The notes: generated from the letters alone by a model not told the origin. 64,000 bases of DNA from JAXHUH01 sp034211175 (GCA_034211175.1 JAXHUH010000045.1:1-64000), one strand, 5' to 3'; positions 27,184 to 37,018 are shown, counted from the stretch's first letter. Translations and numbers: made by a program.

Positions 27184-27674
27184 GTGGGCGGGAGCTGCTG
27201 GCTGAGGCTCTCCTCCGCCCGGCGCGCCCGGTCGGCGGCCAGCGCGTCGCGCAGCCCGACGCGGGAGGCGCCGAGCACCGAGACGGCGAGGAGCGCGGCG
27301 TTCTCGGCCCCGGCCGGGCCGATCGCCATCGTCGCCACCGGCACCCCCGCCGGCATCTGGACGATCGAGAGCAGGGAGTCGATCCCACCGAGGGCCTTGC
27401 TCCGCACCGGCACCCCGATGACCGGCAGGAGGGTGTGGCCCGCGACCATGCCCGGGAGGTGGGCGGCGCCGCCGGCGCCGGCGATGATCACCTCGAGGCC
27501 CCGTTCCGCCGCGCTCGCCGCGTACTCGGCCATGCGGCCCGGGGTCCGGTGGGCGGAGACGACCTCGGTCTCGTAGGGGATGTCGAAGCGGTCGAGCGTG
27601 GTCGCGGCCCGCTCCATCGTGTCCCAGTCGGACACGCTGCCCATGATGACCCCGACGAGCGGCTGGGCGGTCAC
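27180..27674 (-). CDS. purE: 5-(carboxyamino)imidazole ribonucleotide mutase
   Basis: Class I PurE, converts N5-CAIR to CAIR after PurK. 164 residues: VGVIMGSVSDWDTM, VSAHRTPGRM, IAGAGGAAHLPGMVAGHT and GVPVATMAIG. It overlaps purC and purK by four bases on either side, indicating tight translational coupling. Confidence 0.96.
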   Translation of the reverse strand: MTAQPLVGVIMGSVSDWDTMERAATTLDRFDIPYETEVVSAHRTPGRMAEYAASAAERGLEVIIAGAGGAAHLPGMVAGHTLLPVIGVPVRSKALGGIDSLLSIVQMPAGVPVATMAIGPAGAENAALLAVSVLGASRVGLRDALAADRARRAEESLSQQLPPT

Positions 27675-28600
27675 GATGCCCAGTCCCGCAGCGCCGCCGC
27701 GATGCGCGGCCCGGCCGGCTGGGCCGCGGGCTCGAACGCCTTGCCGGTGAGCCGCTCGTAGACGCTCACGTAGCGCCGGCTCATGTCGGCGACCAGCTCG
27801 GGCGCCATCGGCGGCGGATCGCCGTCACCGCGGTAGCCCTGCGCGGCGTACCAGCGGCGGACGACCTCCTTGTCGAGGTTCTCGGGCTCGCCGGCCTCGA
27901 GCGAGGCCGTCGTCCAGAAGCGGCTCGAGTCGGGGGTGTGGACCTCGTCGATGACGACGAGCTCGCCCTCGGGCGTGACCCCGAGCTCGTACTTGGTGTC
28001 GACGAGCACCAGCCCGCCCTCCCGGGCGAGGTCCTGGCCGCGCTCGAACAGGCCGAGGGCGATCTCGCGCACCCGGTCCCAGGTCGCGGCGTCGAGGAGG
28101 CCGCGACCGGTGACCTCGTCGTGGTCGAGGTTCTCGTCGTGGTGGCCGGCGGGTGCCTTGGTCGTCGGGGTCACCAGCGGGGTCGGCAGGCGGGCGTTGT
28201 GCGCGAGGCCGTCGGGCAGCGTCGTCCCGCCGAAGTCGCGCTCGCCCCGCTCGTAGCGGGTCCAGATCGACGTGTCGGTCACGCCGGTCAGGTAGCCGCG
28301 GACCACGAGCTCGAGCGGGATCGGCCGGCAGTCCACCGCGACGGTCACGTTCGGGTCGGGCACGGCGATGAGGTGGCTGGCGCACACGTCCTCGAGCTGG
28401 GCGAACCACCACTCGCTGAGCTGGTTCAGCACCTGGCCCTTGTGGGGCACGCCGCCGAGCACCCGGTCGAACCCGGACAGCCGGTCGGTGGTGACGATGA
28501 CCAGGTCCTCGCCGTGGCGGTAGACGTCGCGCACCTTGCCGACGACCGGTTCGCCGAGGAAGGCCACGTCGGAGCGCAGGAAGGGCTCGGGCTCAGCCAT
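27671..28600 (-). CDS. purC: SAICAR synthase
   Basis: Phosphoribosylaminoimidazole-succinocarboxamide synthase, condensing CAIR with aspartate. 309 residues, the longer (yeast Ade1-like) form. GKVRDVYRHGEDLVIVTTDRLS, ELVVRGYLTG, LVDTKYELG, VIDEVHTPDSSRFW and the late RLTGKAFEP. ATG at 28600 overlaps the end of purQ by eight bases; the frame is open upstream only as a shadow. Confidence 0.95.
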   Translation of the reverse strand: MAEPEPFLRSDVAFLGEPVVGKVRDVYRHGEDLVIVTTDRLSGFDRVLGGVPHKGQVLNQLSEWWFAQLEDVCASHLIAVPDPNVTVAVDCRPIPLELVVRGYLTGVTDTSIWTRYERGERDFGGTTLPDGLAHNARLPTPLVTPTTKAPAGHHDENLDHDEVTGRGLLDAATWDRVREIALGLFERGQDLAREGGLVLVDTKYELGVTPEGELVVIDEVHTPDSSRFWTTASLEAGEPENLDKEVVRRWYAAQGYRGDGDPPPMAPELVADMSRRYVSVYERLTGKAFEPAAQPAGPRIAAALRDWAS

Positions 28601-29390
28601 GGGCGACCACCGATCGGAAGACGGACAGGCCGAGGCGCCCGGGGCGGCCGAACGGGTCCTGGACCTCGTGGACGTGGTCCTCGGGGTGGGGCATGAAGCC
28701 GACGACGTTGCCGGCCGGGCTGCGCAGGCCGGCGATGTCGGCCACCGAGCCGTTCGGGTTGATCGGGTAGGCGCCACCGGCGGCGGACCCGTCGGCGTCG
28801 ACGTAGCGCAGCGCCACGCACCCGTCGGCCTCCAGGCGGGCGACGGTGTCGGTGATGCCGGCGGCGTCGCTGGTCGTGGCACCACCGTCGGCGGCGACCG
28901 CGACGCGGCCCTCGCCGTGGGCGATCGGGCAGGCCACGAGCTCGTCGACGCCGTCGAGCAGGTCGACCGCACCGCCGGGCACCACCTGCAGGTGGACCCA
29001 CCGGCACTCGAAGCGGCCCCGCTCGTTGTCGGTGAGGGTCACGCGGCGGGTGGCGTCGGGCGGACCGGGCAGCAGGCCGGCCTTGACCAGCACCTGGAAG
29101 CCGTTGCAGATCCCCATGAGCGGCTTGCCGGTCGCGGCCCAGCCGGCGAGGACGTCGGTGAGGCCGAGCGACAGGACCGAGCCGGCGCCGAGGGCGTCGC
29201 CGTAGGAGAAGCCGCCGGGGACGATCACCACGTCGTGGCTCCCCAACGTGGCGCCTCCGGCCACGAGCTCGGGGACCTCGACCATCGCCGGGCGACCGCC
29301 GGCCAGCTCCACCGCCCGGGCGGTCTCGCCCTCGCGGTTCGTGCCGGGGGCGACGAGGATGGCCACGGACGGGCCGCCGGCGGTGCTCAT
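28593..29390 (-). CDS. purQ: FGAM synthase glutaminase subunit
   Basis: Class I glutamine amidotransferase delivering ammonia to PurL. 265 residues: VAILVAPGTNREGE, IVPGGFSYGDALG, nucleophile Cys in GICNGFQVL, catalytic His/Glu in GFMPHPEDHV. Slightly longer than typical PurQ because of an insertion around 165-195. It overlaps purL by four bases. Confidence 0.95.
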   Translation of the reverse strand: MSTAGGPSVAILVAPGTNREGETARAVELAGGRPAMVEVPELVAGGATLGSHDVVIVPGGFSYGDALGAGSVLSLGLTDVLAGWAATGKPLMGICNGFQVLVKAGLLPGPPDATRRVTLTDNERGRFECRWVHLQVVPGGAVDLLDGVDELVACPIAHGEGRVAVAADGGATTSDAAGITDTVARLEADGCVALRYVDADGSAAGGAYPINPNGSVADIAGLRSPAGNVVGFMPHPEDHVHEVQDPFGRPGRLGLSVFRSVVAHG

Positions 29391-32329
29391 GCGTCGACCG
29401 TCCCGTGCGCGTCCCGGTTCGTGTCGCGGTTCCAGGCGGCGGCGAGCTCGTCGACCCCGAGGTCGACGACGGTGGCGCCGTCGTGGGCGATCCGCAGGCG
29501 GGGCGCCTCGACGAGGTGGCCGACCACCTCGTGGGCGACGCCGTCGAGGACCCGGGCCAGCGCGGCGACGTCGTCCGGGTCGACCACGAGGACGAGCCGC
29601 CCGTGGGTCTCGGAGAACAGCCCGGCGGCGGCGTCGAGCGGCCCGGCGGCCGGGTCGACGAGCGGGCCGTCGGTCCCGAGCCCGATGTCCAGGCCCGTTC
29701 GGTGGGACAGTGCCAGCTCGGCGAGCGCCACGGCGAGGCCGCCCTCGCTCGGATCGTGGGCCGCCCGCACCAGCCCGTCGGTGATGGCCCGGTGGACGGC
29801 CCGGTAGCGCACGAGCGGCTCGGCCGGCGAGGTCGGCGCGCCGGGCGCGGCGGCCGCCAGCGACGGATCGTGCTCGGCGGCGATCGATCCGCCCAGCTCG
29901 GCCCGGGTCTCGCCGACGACGACCACGGCGTCACCGATGCGACCGCCGGCCGGCGTGGTCACGTGGGCGAACCGCTCGACGAAGCCGACCGCGGTGACGA
30001 GCAGGGTGCCGGGGATCGGCGAGCCCATGAACTCGTTGTTGAGGCTGTCCTTGCCGGACACGAACGGCGCCCGGTAGGTGAGGGAGGCGTCGACGCAGCC
30101 CTGGACGGCCCGGGCGAGGCCGCCCAGGCGGTCGGGCTTGGACGGGTCGCCCCAGCAGAAGTTGTCGAGCAGGGCGACGCGGTCGGGGTCGGCACCGACG
30201 GCGACGAGGTTGCGGAACGCCTCGTCGACCGCGCCCAGTGCCATCTCGTAGGGGTCGACCAGCCCGTGGCGGGGGTTCACGCCACACGAGATGGCGAACG
30301 AGCGCTCGTGGTCCCACGTGCCGAGCGGCTTGAGCACGGCGGCGTCGGTCGGGGCGTCGGCCTCGGGCCCGCACGTCGGGCGGACGAGGGTGCCGCCCCG
30401 GACCTCGTGGTCGTAGGTGCGGAACACGTCCTCCTTGGACGCGACCGTCGGGTCGGCCAGCACCCGCAGCACCAGGTCACCCAGGTCGGCCGACGTGGCG
30501 GTGGCGGCTGCCGGGCGGTCGCCCGTCGCCGGCGCGGGCCGCGACCAGCGGGCGAGCAGTGCGCGGCGGGGAATCCCGTCGTGGAGGAAGTCCATCGGCA
30601 GGTCGACCACCGTGCGCTCACCGTGGCGCACGGTCAGGCGGCCGTCGCCGGTGAAGGTCCCGATGGCGCACACCTCGACCTCGAAGCGGCGGGCCAGCTC
30701 GGTGAGGCGGGCCATATCGTCGGGGGCGACGGCGAACACCATCCGCTCCTGCGCCTCCGACAGCCACACCTCCCACGGCTCCAGGCCCGGGTACTTGCGG
30801 GGCACGGTCACGAGGTCGACCTCGGCGCCGACCTTCTCGCCCATCTCCCCGACCGCGGACGACAGGCCACCGGCGCCGCAATCGGTGATGGCGTGGTAGA
30901 GCCGCTCGTCACGGGCGGCCTCGACCAGCTCGATCAGCTGCTTCTCGGTGATCGGGTCGCCGATCTGCACCGCGCTGCCGGCGACCTCGGCCGTGTCGTG
31001 CTCCAGCTCGGCCGACGAGAACGTCGCGCCCCGGATGCCGTCACGGCCGGTGCGTCCGCCGGCGAGGACGATCAGGTCGCCGGGGCGGGGATCGGTCGGG
31101 TGCGAGCCCTTGGGGGCGAGGCCGACGCAGCCGCAGTACACGAGCGGGTTGGCCGTGTAGCCCTCGTGGTAGACGACCGCGCCCGACGCGGTGGGCAGGC
31201 CGAGCTTGTTGCCGTAGTCGCCGACGCCGGCGATGACGCCCTCGGCGACGCGGCGGGGGTGGAGCACCCCGTCGGGCACATCGGTCGGGGCGGTGTCGGG
31301 CGGGCCGAAGCACAGGACGTCGGTGACCGCGACGGGGCGTGTGGACACGCCGATCACGTCGCGCACCACGCCGCCGACGCCGGTGTTGGCGCCACCGAAG
31401 GGCTCCAGCGCCGAGGGGTGGTTGTGGGTCTCGACCTTGACCGACAGCTCGAGGTCGTCGTCGAAGTCGATGATGCCGGCGTTGTCGACGAACGCGGAGC
31501 GCAGCCACGGCGGCGACAGCTCGTCGGTGGCGTCACGCAGCTGGCGGAGCAGCCCGTCGATCTCGCTACGGCCGACCTCGTTGCCGTTCGCGTCGAGCTC
31601 GACCGCGGTGATCCGGGCCCGGAACGTCTTGTGGACGCAGTGCTCGGACCACGTCTGGGCCAGGGTCTCGAGCTCGGCGTCGGTCGGGTCGCGGTCGATC
31701 GAGGTGAAGTGGTCGCGGATGGCGGCCAGCTCGGCGGCATCGAGGGCGAGGCGGCGCTCGGCGCCGATCTTCGCCAGGGTGTCGTCGTCGCTGCCGCGGA
31801 CCGCGACGACCTCGACGGCGTCGCCGTGGTCGGTGTCGTCGACGAACGCCGGCTCCAGGGCGTCGGGTGCCCACCGCTCGACGGTCTCGTTGACCAGCAG
31901 CCGGCGGACGAGGTCGTCGAGCGTGCGGTCGTCGATGTCGCCCGCGAGCTCGTAGCGGGTGACCGTCGACGCCCGCAGCTGCGCCGTGCCCAGCCGGCGG
32001 GCGACGGCCTCGAGCGTGCGGGCCTCGGCGTCGGTGACCCCGGGGCGGAGCCCGACCTCGACGACCCGGGCGCCGTCGGCGGGCTCGTGGTGGGACGCGG
32101 CGGACCACGGCGCCCAGCTGGCCCGCTCGAGCACGGGGTCGACCAGCACCCGGTCGCACAGCAGCTCGACGTCGGCCGCGGTGGGCGGCCCGGCGAGGTG
32201 CACGACCCGCACGACCTCGCAGCGCTCGACCCCCGACAAGCCGAGGTCGCGGGCCCGGGACAGGACGGCGGCGGCATGAGCCGAACCACCGCCGCGGATC
32301 TCGACGCGGACGACCGGCGGCACGCTCAT
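29387..32329 (-). CDS. purL: FGAM synthase large subunit with two N-terminal PurS-like domains
   Basis: Synthetase subunit making FGAM from FGAR. 980 residues, much longer than the usual small PurL (~740). Residues ~6-70 and ~88-152 each look like a PurS repeat (second copy VVEVGLRPGVTDAEARTLEA and LLVNETVERW). The PurL AIRS-type domains follow: TWSEHCVHKTF, VETHNHPSALEPFGGANTG, GVGDYGNKLG, ITDCGAGGLSSAVGEMGE, and a second half with FVSGKDSLNNEF and AHDPSEGGLAVALAE. There is no separate purS gene in the cluster, and a separate PurQ follows, so this is a PurS-PurL fusion. First gene of the cluster; its promoter should lie in 32330-32473. Confidence 0.94.
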   Translation of the reverse strand: MSVPPVVRVEIRGGGSAHAAAVLSRARDLGLSGVERCEVVRVVHLAGPPTAADVELLCDRVLVDPVLERASWAPWSAASHHEPADGARVVEVGLRPGVTDAEARTLEAVARRLGTAQLRASTVTRYELAGDIDDRTLDDLVRRLLVNETVERWAPDALEPAFVDDTDHGDAVEVVAVRGSDDDTLAKIGAERRLALDAAELAAIRDHFTSIDRDPTDAELETLAQTWSEHCVHKTFRARITAVELDANGNEVGRSEIDGLLRQLRDATDELSPPWLRSAFVDNAGIIDFDDDLELSVKVETHNHPSALEPFGGANTGVGGVVRDVIGVSTRPVAVTDVLCFGPPDTAPTDVPDGVLHPRRVAEGVIAGVGDYGNKLGLPTASGAVVYHEGYTANPLVYCGCVGLAPKGSHPTDPRPGDLIVLAGGRTGRDGIRGATFSSAELEHDTAEVAGSAVQIGDPITEKQLIELVEAARDERLYHAITDCGAGGLSSAVGEMGEKVGAEVDLVTVPRKYPGLEPWEVWLSEAQERMVFAVAPDDMARLTELARRFEVEVCAIGTFTGDGRLTVRHGERTVVDLPMDFLHDGIPRRALLARWSRPAPATGDRPAAATATSADLGDLVLRVLADPTVASKEDVFRTYDHEVRGGTLVRPTCGPEADAPTDAAVLKPLGTWDHERSFAISCGVNPRHGLVDPYEMALGAVDEAFRNLVAVGADPDRVALLDNFCWGDPSKPDRLGGLARAVQGCVDASLTYRAPFVSGKDSLNNEFMGSPIPGTLLVTAVGFVERFAHVTTPAGGRIGDAVVVVGETRAELGGSIAAEHDPSLAAAAPGAPTSPAEPLVRYRAVHRAITDGLVRAAHDPSEGGLAVALAELALSHRTGLDIGLGTDGPLVDPAAGPLDAAAGLFSETHGRLVLVVDPDDVAALARVLDGVAHEVVGHLVEAPRLRIAHDGATVVDLGVDELAAAWNRDTNRDAHGTVDA

Positions 32330-32473
32330 CGCAGCGGGAGCTTTCCGGGGGGAGGAGTAGGCCGCACCGCGCCCGAACCTAGTCGCTCACCCGCCCGCTG
32401 CGGAGCCGCCCGATGCGCCCGCGGCCCGCTCGGCACCACGGTCCCGGCCGGGCGGCACCTACGCTCGGTCGCA

Positions 32474-32818
32474 GTGGGCGAGACGTTGCCAGAGCTCGGC
32501 GGGACGCCGGAGGACCAGGACGCCGTGGCCGGGCTCGCGGTCGTGGCGATCGTGGTGGTCGTGGTGCTGATCGCCGCACGGTGCGGCGCCGGGCCGCTCG
32601 CCATCGGCGACGACGACGAACCGGACCCGACCACGACGACGACCACGCTCACGGTGGTGCCCCCGACGACCACGATCCCGGTCCCCGACACCGAGGGTGA
32701 CCCGGCCCCGCCGCCGACGACGGCGCCGCGAACCGAGCGCCCGCAACCGGACCAACAGGGCGACGAGACGAACTCCGGCGGCGATCCACGCGCGCTGGGC
32801 GGCGACCGCTCACCCTGA
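32474..32818 (+). CDS. small single-pass membrane protein with Thr/Pro-rich tail
   Basis: A 114-residue frame starting GTG at 32474: a short N-terminus, one strong hydrophobic helix (AVAGLAVVAIVVVVVLIAA), Cys-Gly, then a Thr/Pro/Asp-rich tail with TTTTTTLTVVPPTTTI. Composition resembles exported linkers of actinobacterial surface proteins. It is divergent from purL. There is no domain and no partner gene. The frame is open far upstream, but only antisense to purL. Confidence 0.45.
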   Translation: MGETLPELGGTPEDQDAVAGLAVVAIVVVVVLIAARCGAGPLAIGDDDEPDPTTTTTTLTVVPPTTTIPVPDTEGDPAPPPTTAPRTERPQPDQQGDETNSGGDPRALGGDRSP

Positions 32819-33054
32819 CGGCGGGGCTCGGCGGTTGGTGCGGCCCGACGATCCCGCCGGGGCCGACCGGCCGGCCCGGGGTTGGCGCTGACCGGGGCGA
32901 CGGGCGGCCGGGGAGCAACCACCCGCGGCCGAGACCGTGACGGACCGCGGCGGCACCTGGCGAGGGCGTGAGGGCGACCGGGCGGTGGCGACGAGCACGA
33001 GCTGGACGACCGGGCCGTCTGTCGGGCGGTGACCCGGGCCCGCGATGCGGGCGG

Positions 33055-33984
33055 TCAGCCGGGGCTGGCGACGTGCTCGGTCATCCAGGAGTGGGCCCGT
33101 CCGACGAGCTCGAGCCGGGAGCGGATGTGGGCGAGACGGTTGGCGCCGGAGTCGTTGAGGAGGAGCTCGGCGTCGTGGGCGGCGCGCAGGTCACCGAGGC
33201 GCGTGCCCATCTCCGACTCGATCAGCACCGCAAGGTCCCCACGGCCGAGGGCTTCCATCAGGGCCAGGGCCGCCTGGTCCCGGATGAGGCTGCGCTCGAG
33301 CGCCGGCGTGGAGAGCCGCAACGTGAGGTCGATGTCGAGCCCGCTCTTGCGGCCCGCACCCAGGCCGAGGAACCCCAGGCCCGCCGTCGGGAACCGGCCG
33401 TCGCCGAGCTCGGCGAGACCGTGGACGTAGGCGGGCACCCCGCCGAGTCCGACCGCGGCGCCGATGGCCGAGGGAACGCGCGCCGAGATCCGCAGCGACC
33501 CGAGCGCGTAGGTGCCCGACCCGGAGATGATGCGCGACACGCTGCGCGTCGACTTACCGTGGGCGCTGCGGGCCTCGGCGACCGCGGCGTCGATCTCCGA
33601 CAGGTGGGACTTGTCGAGCTCGACGAGCTCGCACAGGCGGAGCACGGCGCGGCGCCGGTACTTGCGGGGTGTACGCAGCTCGTAGGGGTGGAACGGTGGG
33701 ATGGCGATGATGTCGAGCAGCACCATGGCCCGGCGGGCCACCTCGGCGTGCGCACCCCAGGAGGCGAGGGCCTCCTCGATCGACTCGGGCGTGGCCGGAT
33801 CGGCGTTCTCGGGCCCGACGATCTCCGACAGCGCGGCGAGTCGGAGCTCGACGGCGCGGGCCTTCCGCTCGGCCCGCACCGAGTCCTTCTCGGCCCCGGC
33901 GAGGACCGACAGGACGTGGGTCTCGGCGAGCGCGAGCGCCGCCGACCCCGTCTCGATCGATCGTGCCGTGCTGACCTCTGTCAT
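33055..33984 (-). CDS. hypothetical protein, function unknown
   Basis: 309 residues from ATG 33984, preceded by GGAGG eight bases upstream; an in-frame GTG at 34095 would add 37 residues. Helical N-terminal half, with AEKDSVRAERKARAVELRLAA-like charged stretches (~25-60) and AVLRLCELVELDKSHLSEID (~120). A Gly/Ala-rich hydrophobic centre (VPSAIGAAVGLGGVPAYVHG, ~175-200), then a second helical region, SLIRDQAALALMEALGRGDL. I do not recognise the family. No signal peptide. Upstream, divergently, lies the M1 peptidase gene. A GCCCGC/GCGGGC hairpin at 33038-33052 directly follows the stop. Confidence 0.65.
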   Translation of the reverse strand: MTEVSTARSIETGSAALALAETHVLSVLAGAEKDSVRAERKARAVELRLAALSEIVGPENADPATPESIEEALASWGAHAEVARRAMVLLDIIAIPPFHPYELRTPRKYRRRAVLRLCELVELDKSHLSEIDAAVAEARSAHGKSTRSVSRIISGSGTYALGSLRISARVPSAIGAAVGLGGVPAYVHGLAELGDGRFPTAGLGFLGLGAGRKSGLDIDLTLRLSTPALERSLIRDQAALALMEALGRGDLAVLIESEMGTRLGDLRAAHDAELLLNDSGANRLAHIRSRLELVGRAHSWMTEHVASPG

Positions 33985-34133
33985 CCCGGGAACCTCCAAG
34001 TGCTCGAACACCGATCGCATCGGCCGATCCGAGCGAGAGATGAGGTGACCGGGGTGCACCGATACGCTCGATTCGTCCGTCACCTCCCTGTTCACCTGTC
34101 TCTACCCGCTCCCCCTCCCCTCCCGGAGCCTTC

Positions 34134-35645
34134 GTGAACCCTCGCCGCGCAACGCTCGCCGTGATCCTGGCCGCCGCCGTGGCCGCGTGCGGCCTGAACG
34201 AGGACCTCGGCAACCGGGTGACCACCACGACGACGGCGGGCGCCTCGACCACGGCGACCGGCGACGCGCCGACCACGACCACCGAGGTCGAGGCGACGAC
34301 GACCTCGACGACCGAGGCGCTCGACCCGGTCGCCGGGTCGGCCGACCTCGACGACCCGTACTACCCGTCGCTCGGCAACGGCGGCTACGACGTCGATCAC
34401 TACGACCTCACGCTCGACTACGACCTCGCCGCCAACACGCTGGACGCCACCGCGGTCGTCACGTCGACCGCGACCCAGGACCTGTCCGCGTTCAACCTCG
34501 ACTTCACCGGGCCGCTCACGATCGAGGGCGTCAACGTCGACGGCGAGTCGGCCACCCACGACCGCGCCGACCGGGAGCTGGTGGTCACGCCGTCCGCGCC
34601 GATCGCCGAGGGCGACACGTTCGAGGTCACGGTCGACTACGTGGGAAGCCCGGAGTCGTTCGATTCACCCGCCGGTCTCGGCGAGATCGGCTGGGGCTCG
34701 AACGCCGAGGGGTCGTGGGTGGCGAGCGAGCCCGACGGCGCGAGCTCGTGGTTCCCGGGCAACGACCACCCGAGGGACAAGGCCACGTTCACGTTCCGGG
34801 TCACCGTCGACGACGAGCTGGAGGTGGCGGCGAACGGCCTGCTCACCGACCGGGACGACAACGGCGACGGCACCTCGACCTGGACGTGGGAGGCGTCGGA
34901 CCCGATGGCGACCTACCTGGCCACGGTGAACGTGTCCGACTACCGCATCGTCGAGACGACCACGTCCGGCGGCGTGGCGATCGTGGACTTCCTGCCGGCC
35001 GACCTGCCCGAGGGGGTGAACACGCCGTTCGACCCGACGCCGGAGATGATGGACGTCTTCGTCGAGCTGTTCGGCCCCTACCCGTTCGAGCGCTACGGGG
35101 CGGTAGTCGCCCCCGAGAGCCTCGGCTTCGCGCTGGAGACCCAGACGATGTCGCTCTTCGGTGAGGACCTCCTCGCGCTCGGCTCGTTCGGCGAGATCAT
35201 CGCCGCCCACGAGCTGGCCCACCAGTGGTTCGGCAACCTCGTGTCGGTGGCCGAGTGGGACGACATCTGGCTCAACGAGGGCTTCGCCACCTACGCCGAG
35301 CACCTGTGGCTGGCCGACCAGGCCCCCGGCTACGACATCGATGCCGAGATGGAGGCGATCCGGGCGAACCCGAACCTCGTCGTCCCGCCCGGCGACCCCG
35401 GCCCGACCCGGTTGTTCCATCCGACCGTCTACCAGCGGGGCGCGCTGACCCTCCACGCGCTGCGCCTCACCGTGGGCGACGACACCTTCTTCTCGATCGT
35501 CCGCACCTGGGTCGAGCGCTTCGGCGGCTCCCACGCCTCGACCGACGACTTCATCGCGCTGAGCGAGGAGCTGTCGGGCCAGGACCTGGGCGACCTCTTC
35601 GACACCTGGCTCTACGCCTCGATGATCCCGGAGCTCCCCGGCTGA
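34134..35645 (+). CDS. M1-family zinc metallopeptidase, lipoprotein
   Basis: Surface-anchored aminopeptidase-like enzyme, 503 residues. Lipoprotein signal LAAAVAACG (lipid Cys ~20), a Thr-rich linker, an N-terminal beta domain with YDVDHYDLTLDYDLAANTLD, and the catalytic gluzincin domain. Zinc site HELAH at 359-363 with Glu382 in NEGFATYAEH. The GAMEN-like exopeptidase motif is replaced by ALETQTMSLF (~343), as in the short actinobacterial members. It lacks the large C-terminal domain of classical M1 enzymes. Likely digests extracellular peptides. Confidence 0.9.
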   Translation: MNPRRATLAVILAAAVAACGLNEDLGNRVTTTTTAGASTTATGDAPTTTTEVEATTTSTTEALDPVAGSADLDDPYYPSLGNGGYDVDHYDLTLDYDLAANTLDATAVVTSTATQDLSAFNLDFTGPLTIEGVNVDGESATHDRADRELVVTPSAPIAEGDTFEVTVDYVGSPESFDSPAGLGEIGWGSNAEGSWVASEPDGASSWFPGNDHPRDKATFTFRVTVDDELEVAANGLLTDRDDNGDGTSTWTWEASDPMATYLATVNVSDYRIVETTTSGGVAIVDFLPADLPEGVNTPFDPTPEMMDVFVELFGPYPFERYGAVVAPESLGFALETQTMSLFGEDLLALGSFGEIIAAHELAHQWFGNLVSVAEWDDIWLNEGFATYAEHLWLADQAPGYDIDAEMEAIRANPNLVVPPGDPGPTRLFHPTVYQRGALTLHALRLTVGDDTFFSIVRTWVERFGGSHASTDDFIALSEELSGQDLGDLFDTWLYASMIPELPG

Positions 35646-35679
35646 GCCTCGCTCGCCGACGGGCTGGCGCCCGCCAGCG

Positions 35680-35702
35680 CCGCCGGTTCACGAGACCGGC
35701 GG
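35680..35702 (+). terminator. terminator-like hairpin after the M1 peptidase gene
   Basis: CCGCCGGT (35680-35687) pairs with ACCGGCGG (35695-35702), loop 7 nt, 35 bp after the stop. A smaller stem (GCTGGC/GCCAGC) lies just before it. No T-run. Confidence 0.45.
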
Positions 35703-35760
35703 TGCAGTTGCTGACGGTTCGTTAGTTCCCGGCACCAGGAGTGGCACGGGTCACCGCCTG

Positions 35761-36993
35761 ATGGCCCATCATGGTGCGGTGACCAACACCGCGAGCCCGA
35801 ACGGTACGCACACGACCCGCCACCAGGGTCGTGAGGGCAGCGCCGAGGACTTCCTCGAGCTCGACGCCCAGCTCAGCGACGAGGAGCTGCTGCTGCGCGA
35901 CACCGTGCGCAAGGTGGTGGCCGACAAGGTCCTGCCCGATGTCGGCGAGTGGTTCGAGCGGGGCACGTTCCCCAAGGAGCTGGCCAAGGAGTTCGGTGCG
36001 CTCGGCCTCCTCGGCATGCACCTCGAGGGCTACGGCTGCGCGGGGATGAGCGCCACCGACTACGGCCTCGCCTGCCTCGAGCTGGAGGCGGGCGACAGCG
36101 GCGCCCGCTCGTTCGTGTCGGTCCAGGGCTCGCTGGCCATGTTCCCGATCTGGGCCTACGGGTCCGAGGAGCAGAAGCAGGAGTGGCTCCCGGCGATGGC
36201 CGCCGGTGACGCCATCGGCTGCTTCGGTCTCACCGAGCCCGACTCCGGCTCGGACCCGTCGTCGATGCGGACCAACGCCCGCCGCGACGGCTCGGACTGG
36301 ATCCTCAACGGCACCAAGATGTGGATCACCAACGGCGGCATCGCGGATGTCGCTGTCGTGTGGGCCCGCACCGAGGACGGCATCCGGGGCTTCGTGGTCC
36401 CGACCGACACACCCGGGTTCTCGACCAACGACATCGAGCGGAAGCTGTCGCTGCGGGCGTCGGTCACCTCCGAGCTGGTCATGGACGACGTCCGCCTGCC
36501 CGAGGCCGCGGTCCTGCCGGGCGTGGCCTCGATGCGGGGCCCCCTGTCGTGCCTGAACGAGGCCCGCTACGGGATCCTGTGGGGCGCGGCCGGTGCGGCC
36601 CGCTCCTGCTACCTGGCGGCGCTCGACTACGCCAAGGACCGCACCCAGTTCGGCAAGCCGATCGCGTCGTTCCAGCTCACCCAGCGGAAGCTGGTCGAGA
36701 TGATGGTGCGGGTGAACAAGGCAACGCTGGTCGCGCTCCACCTGGGGCGGATGAAGGACGCCGGCACGATCACCTCGGCGCTGGTGAGCTTCGGGAAGAT
36801 GGACAACGTCCGCGAGGCCCTGTGGGTGGCCCGGGAGGCCCGCTCGGTGCTCGGCGCCAACGGGATCACCCTCGAGTACCCGGTGATCCGCCACATGAAC
36901 AACCTCGAGTCGGTCTACACCTACGAGGGCACGAACGAGATCCACCAACTCGTCCTGGGCCAAGCGATCACCGGCATCAACGCGTTCAGCTGA
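35761..36993 (+). CDS. acyl-CoA dehydrogenase, glutaryl-CoA dehydrogenase-like
   Basis: FAD enzyme of 410 residues. Motifs: CFGLTEPDSGSDPSSM (substrate and FAD loop), KMWITNGGIADV, LNEARYGILWGAAGAARSCY, DRTQFGKPIASFQLTQRKL, and catalytic Glu389 in VYTYEGTNEIHQLVLGQA. The NEARYGI and EYPVIRHMNNLESVYTYEGT segments are those of glutaryl-CoA dehydrogenase (lysine and tryptophan degradation), which oxidises and decarboxylates glutaryl-CoA. Start uncertain between ATG 35761 and GTG 35779. Convergent with the serpin gene, 25 bp between the stops. Confidence 0.88.
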   Translation: MAHHGAVTNTASPNGTHTTRHQGREGSAEDFLELDAQLSDEELLLRDTVRKVVADKVLPDVGEWFERGTFPKELAKEFGALGLLGMHLEGYGCAGMSATDYGLACLELEAGDSGARSFVSVQGSLAMFPIWAYGSEEQKQEWLPAMAAGDAIGCFGLTEPDSGSDPSSMRTNARRDGSDWILNGTKMWITNGGIADVAVVWARTEDGIRGFVVPTDTPGFSTNDIERKLSLRASVTSELVMDDVRLPEAAVLPGVASMRGPLSCLNEARYGILWGAAGAARSCYLAALDYAKDRTQFGKPIASFQLTQRKLVEMMVRVNKATLVALHLGRMKDAGTITSALVSFGKMDNVREALWVAREARSVLGANGITLEYPVIRHMNNLESVYTYEGTNEIHQLVLGQAITGINAFS

Positions 36994-37018
36994 TCACTGC
37001 GGAAAGCTGAGCACGGGG

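Noticed and set aside
29405..32818. 1,137-codon plus-strand frame
   Set aside because: Antisense to purL almost throughout; only its last ~115 codons (32474-32818) fall outside purL and are kept as a separate small gene.
33038..33052. Terminator after the hypothetical gene at 33055
   Set aside because: Six-pair stem with a three-base loop and no T-run; too weak to list separately.
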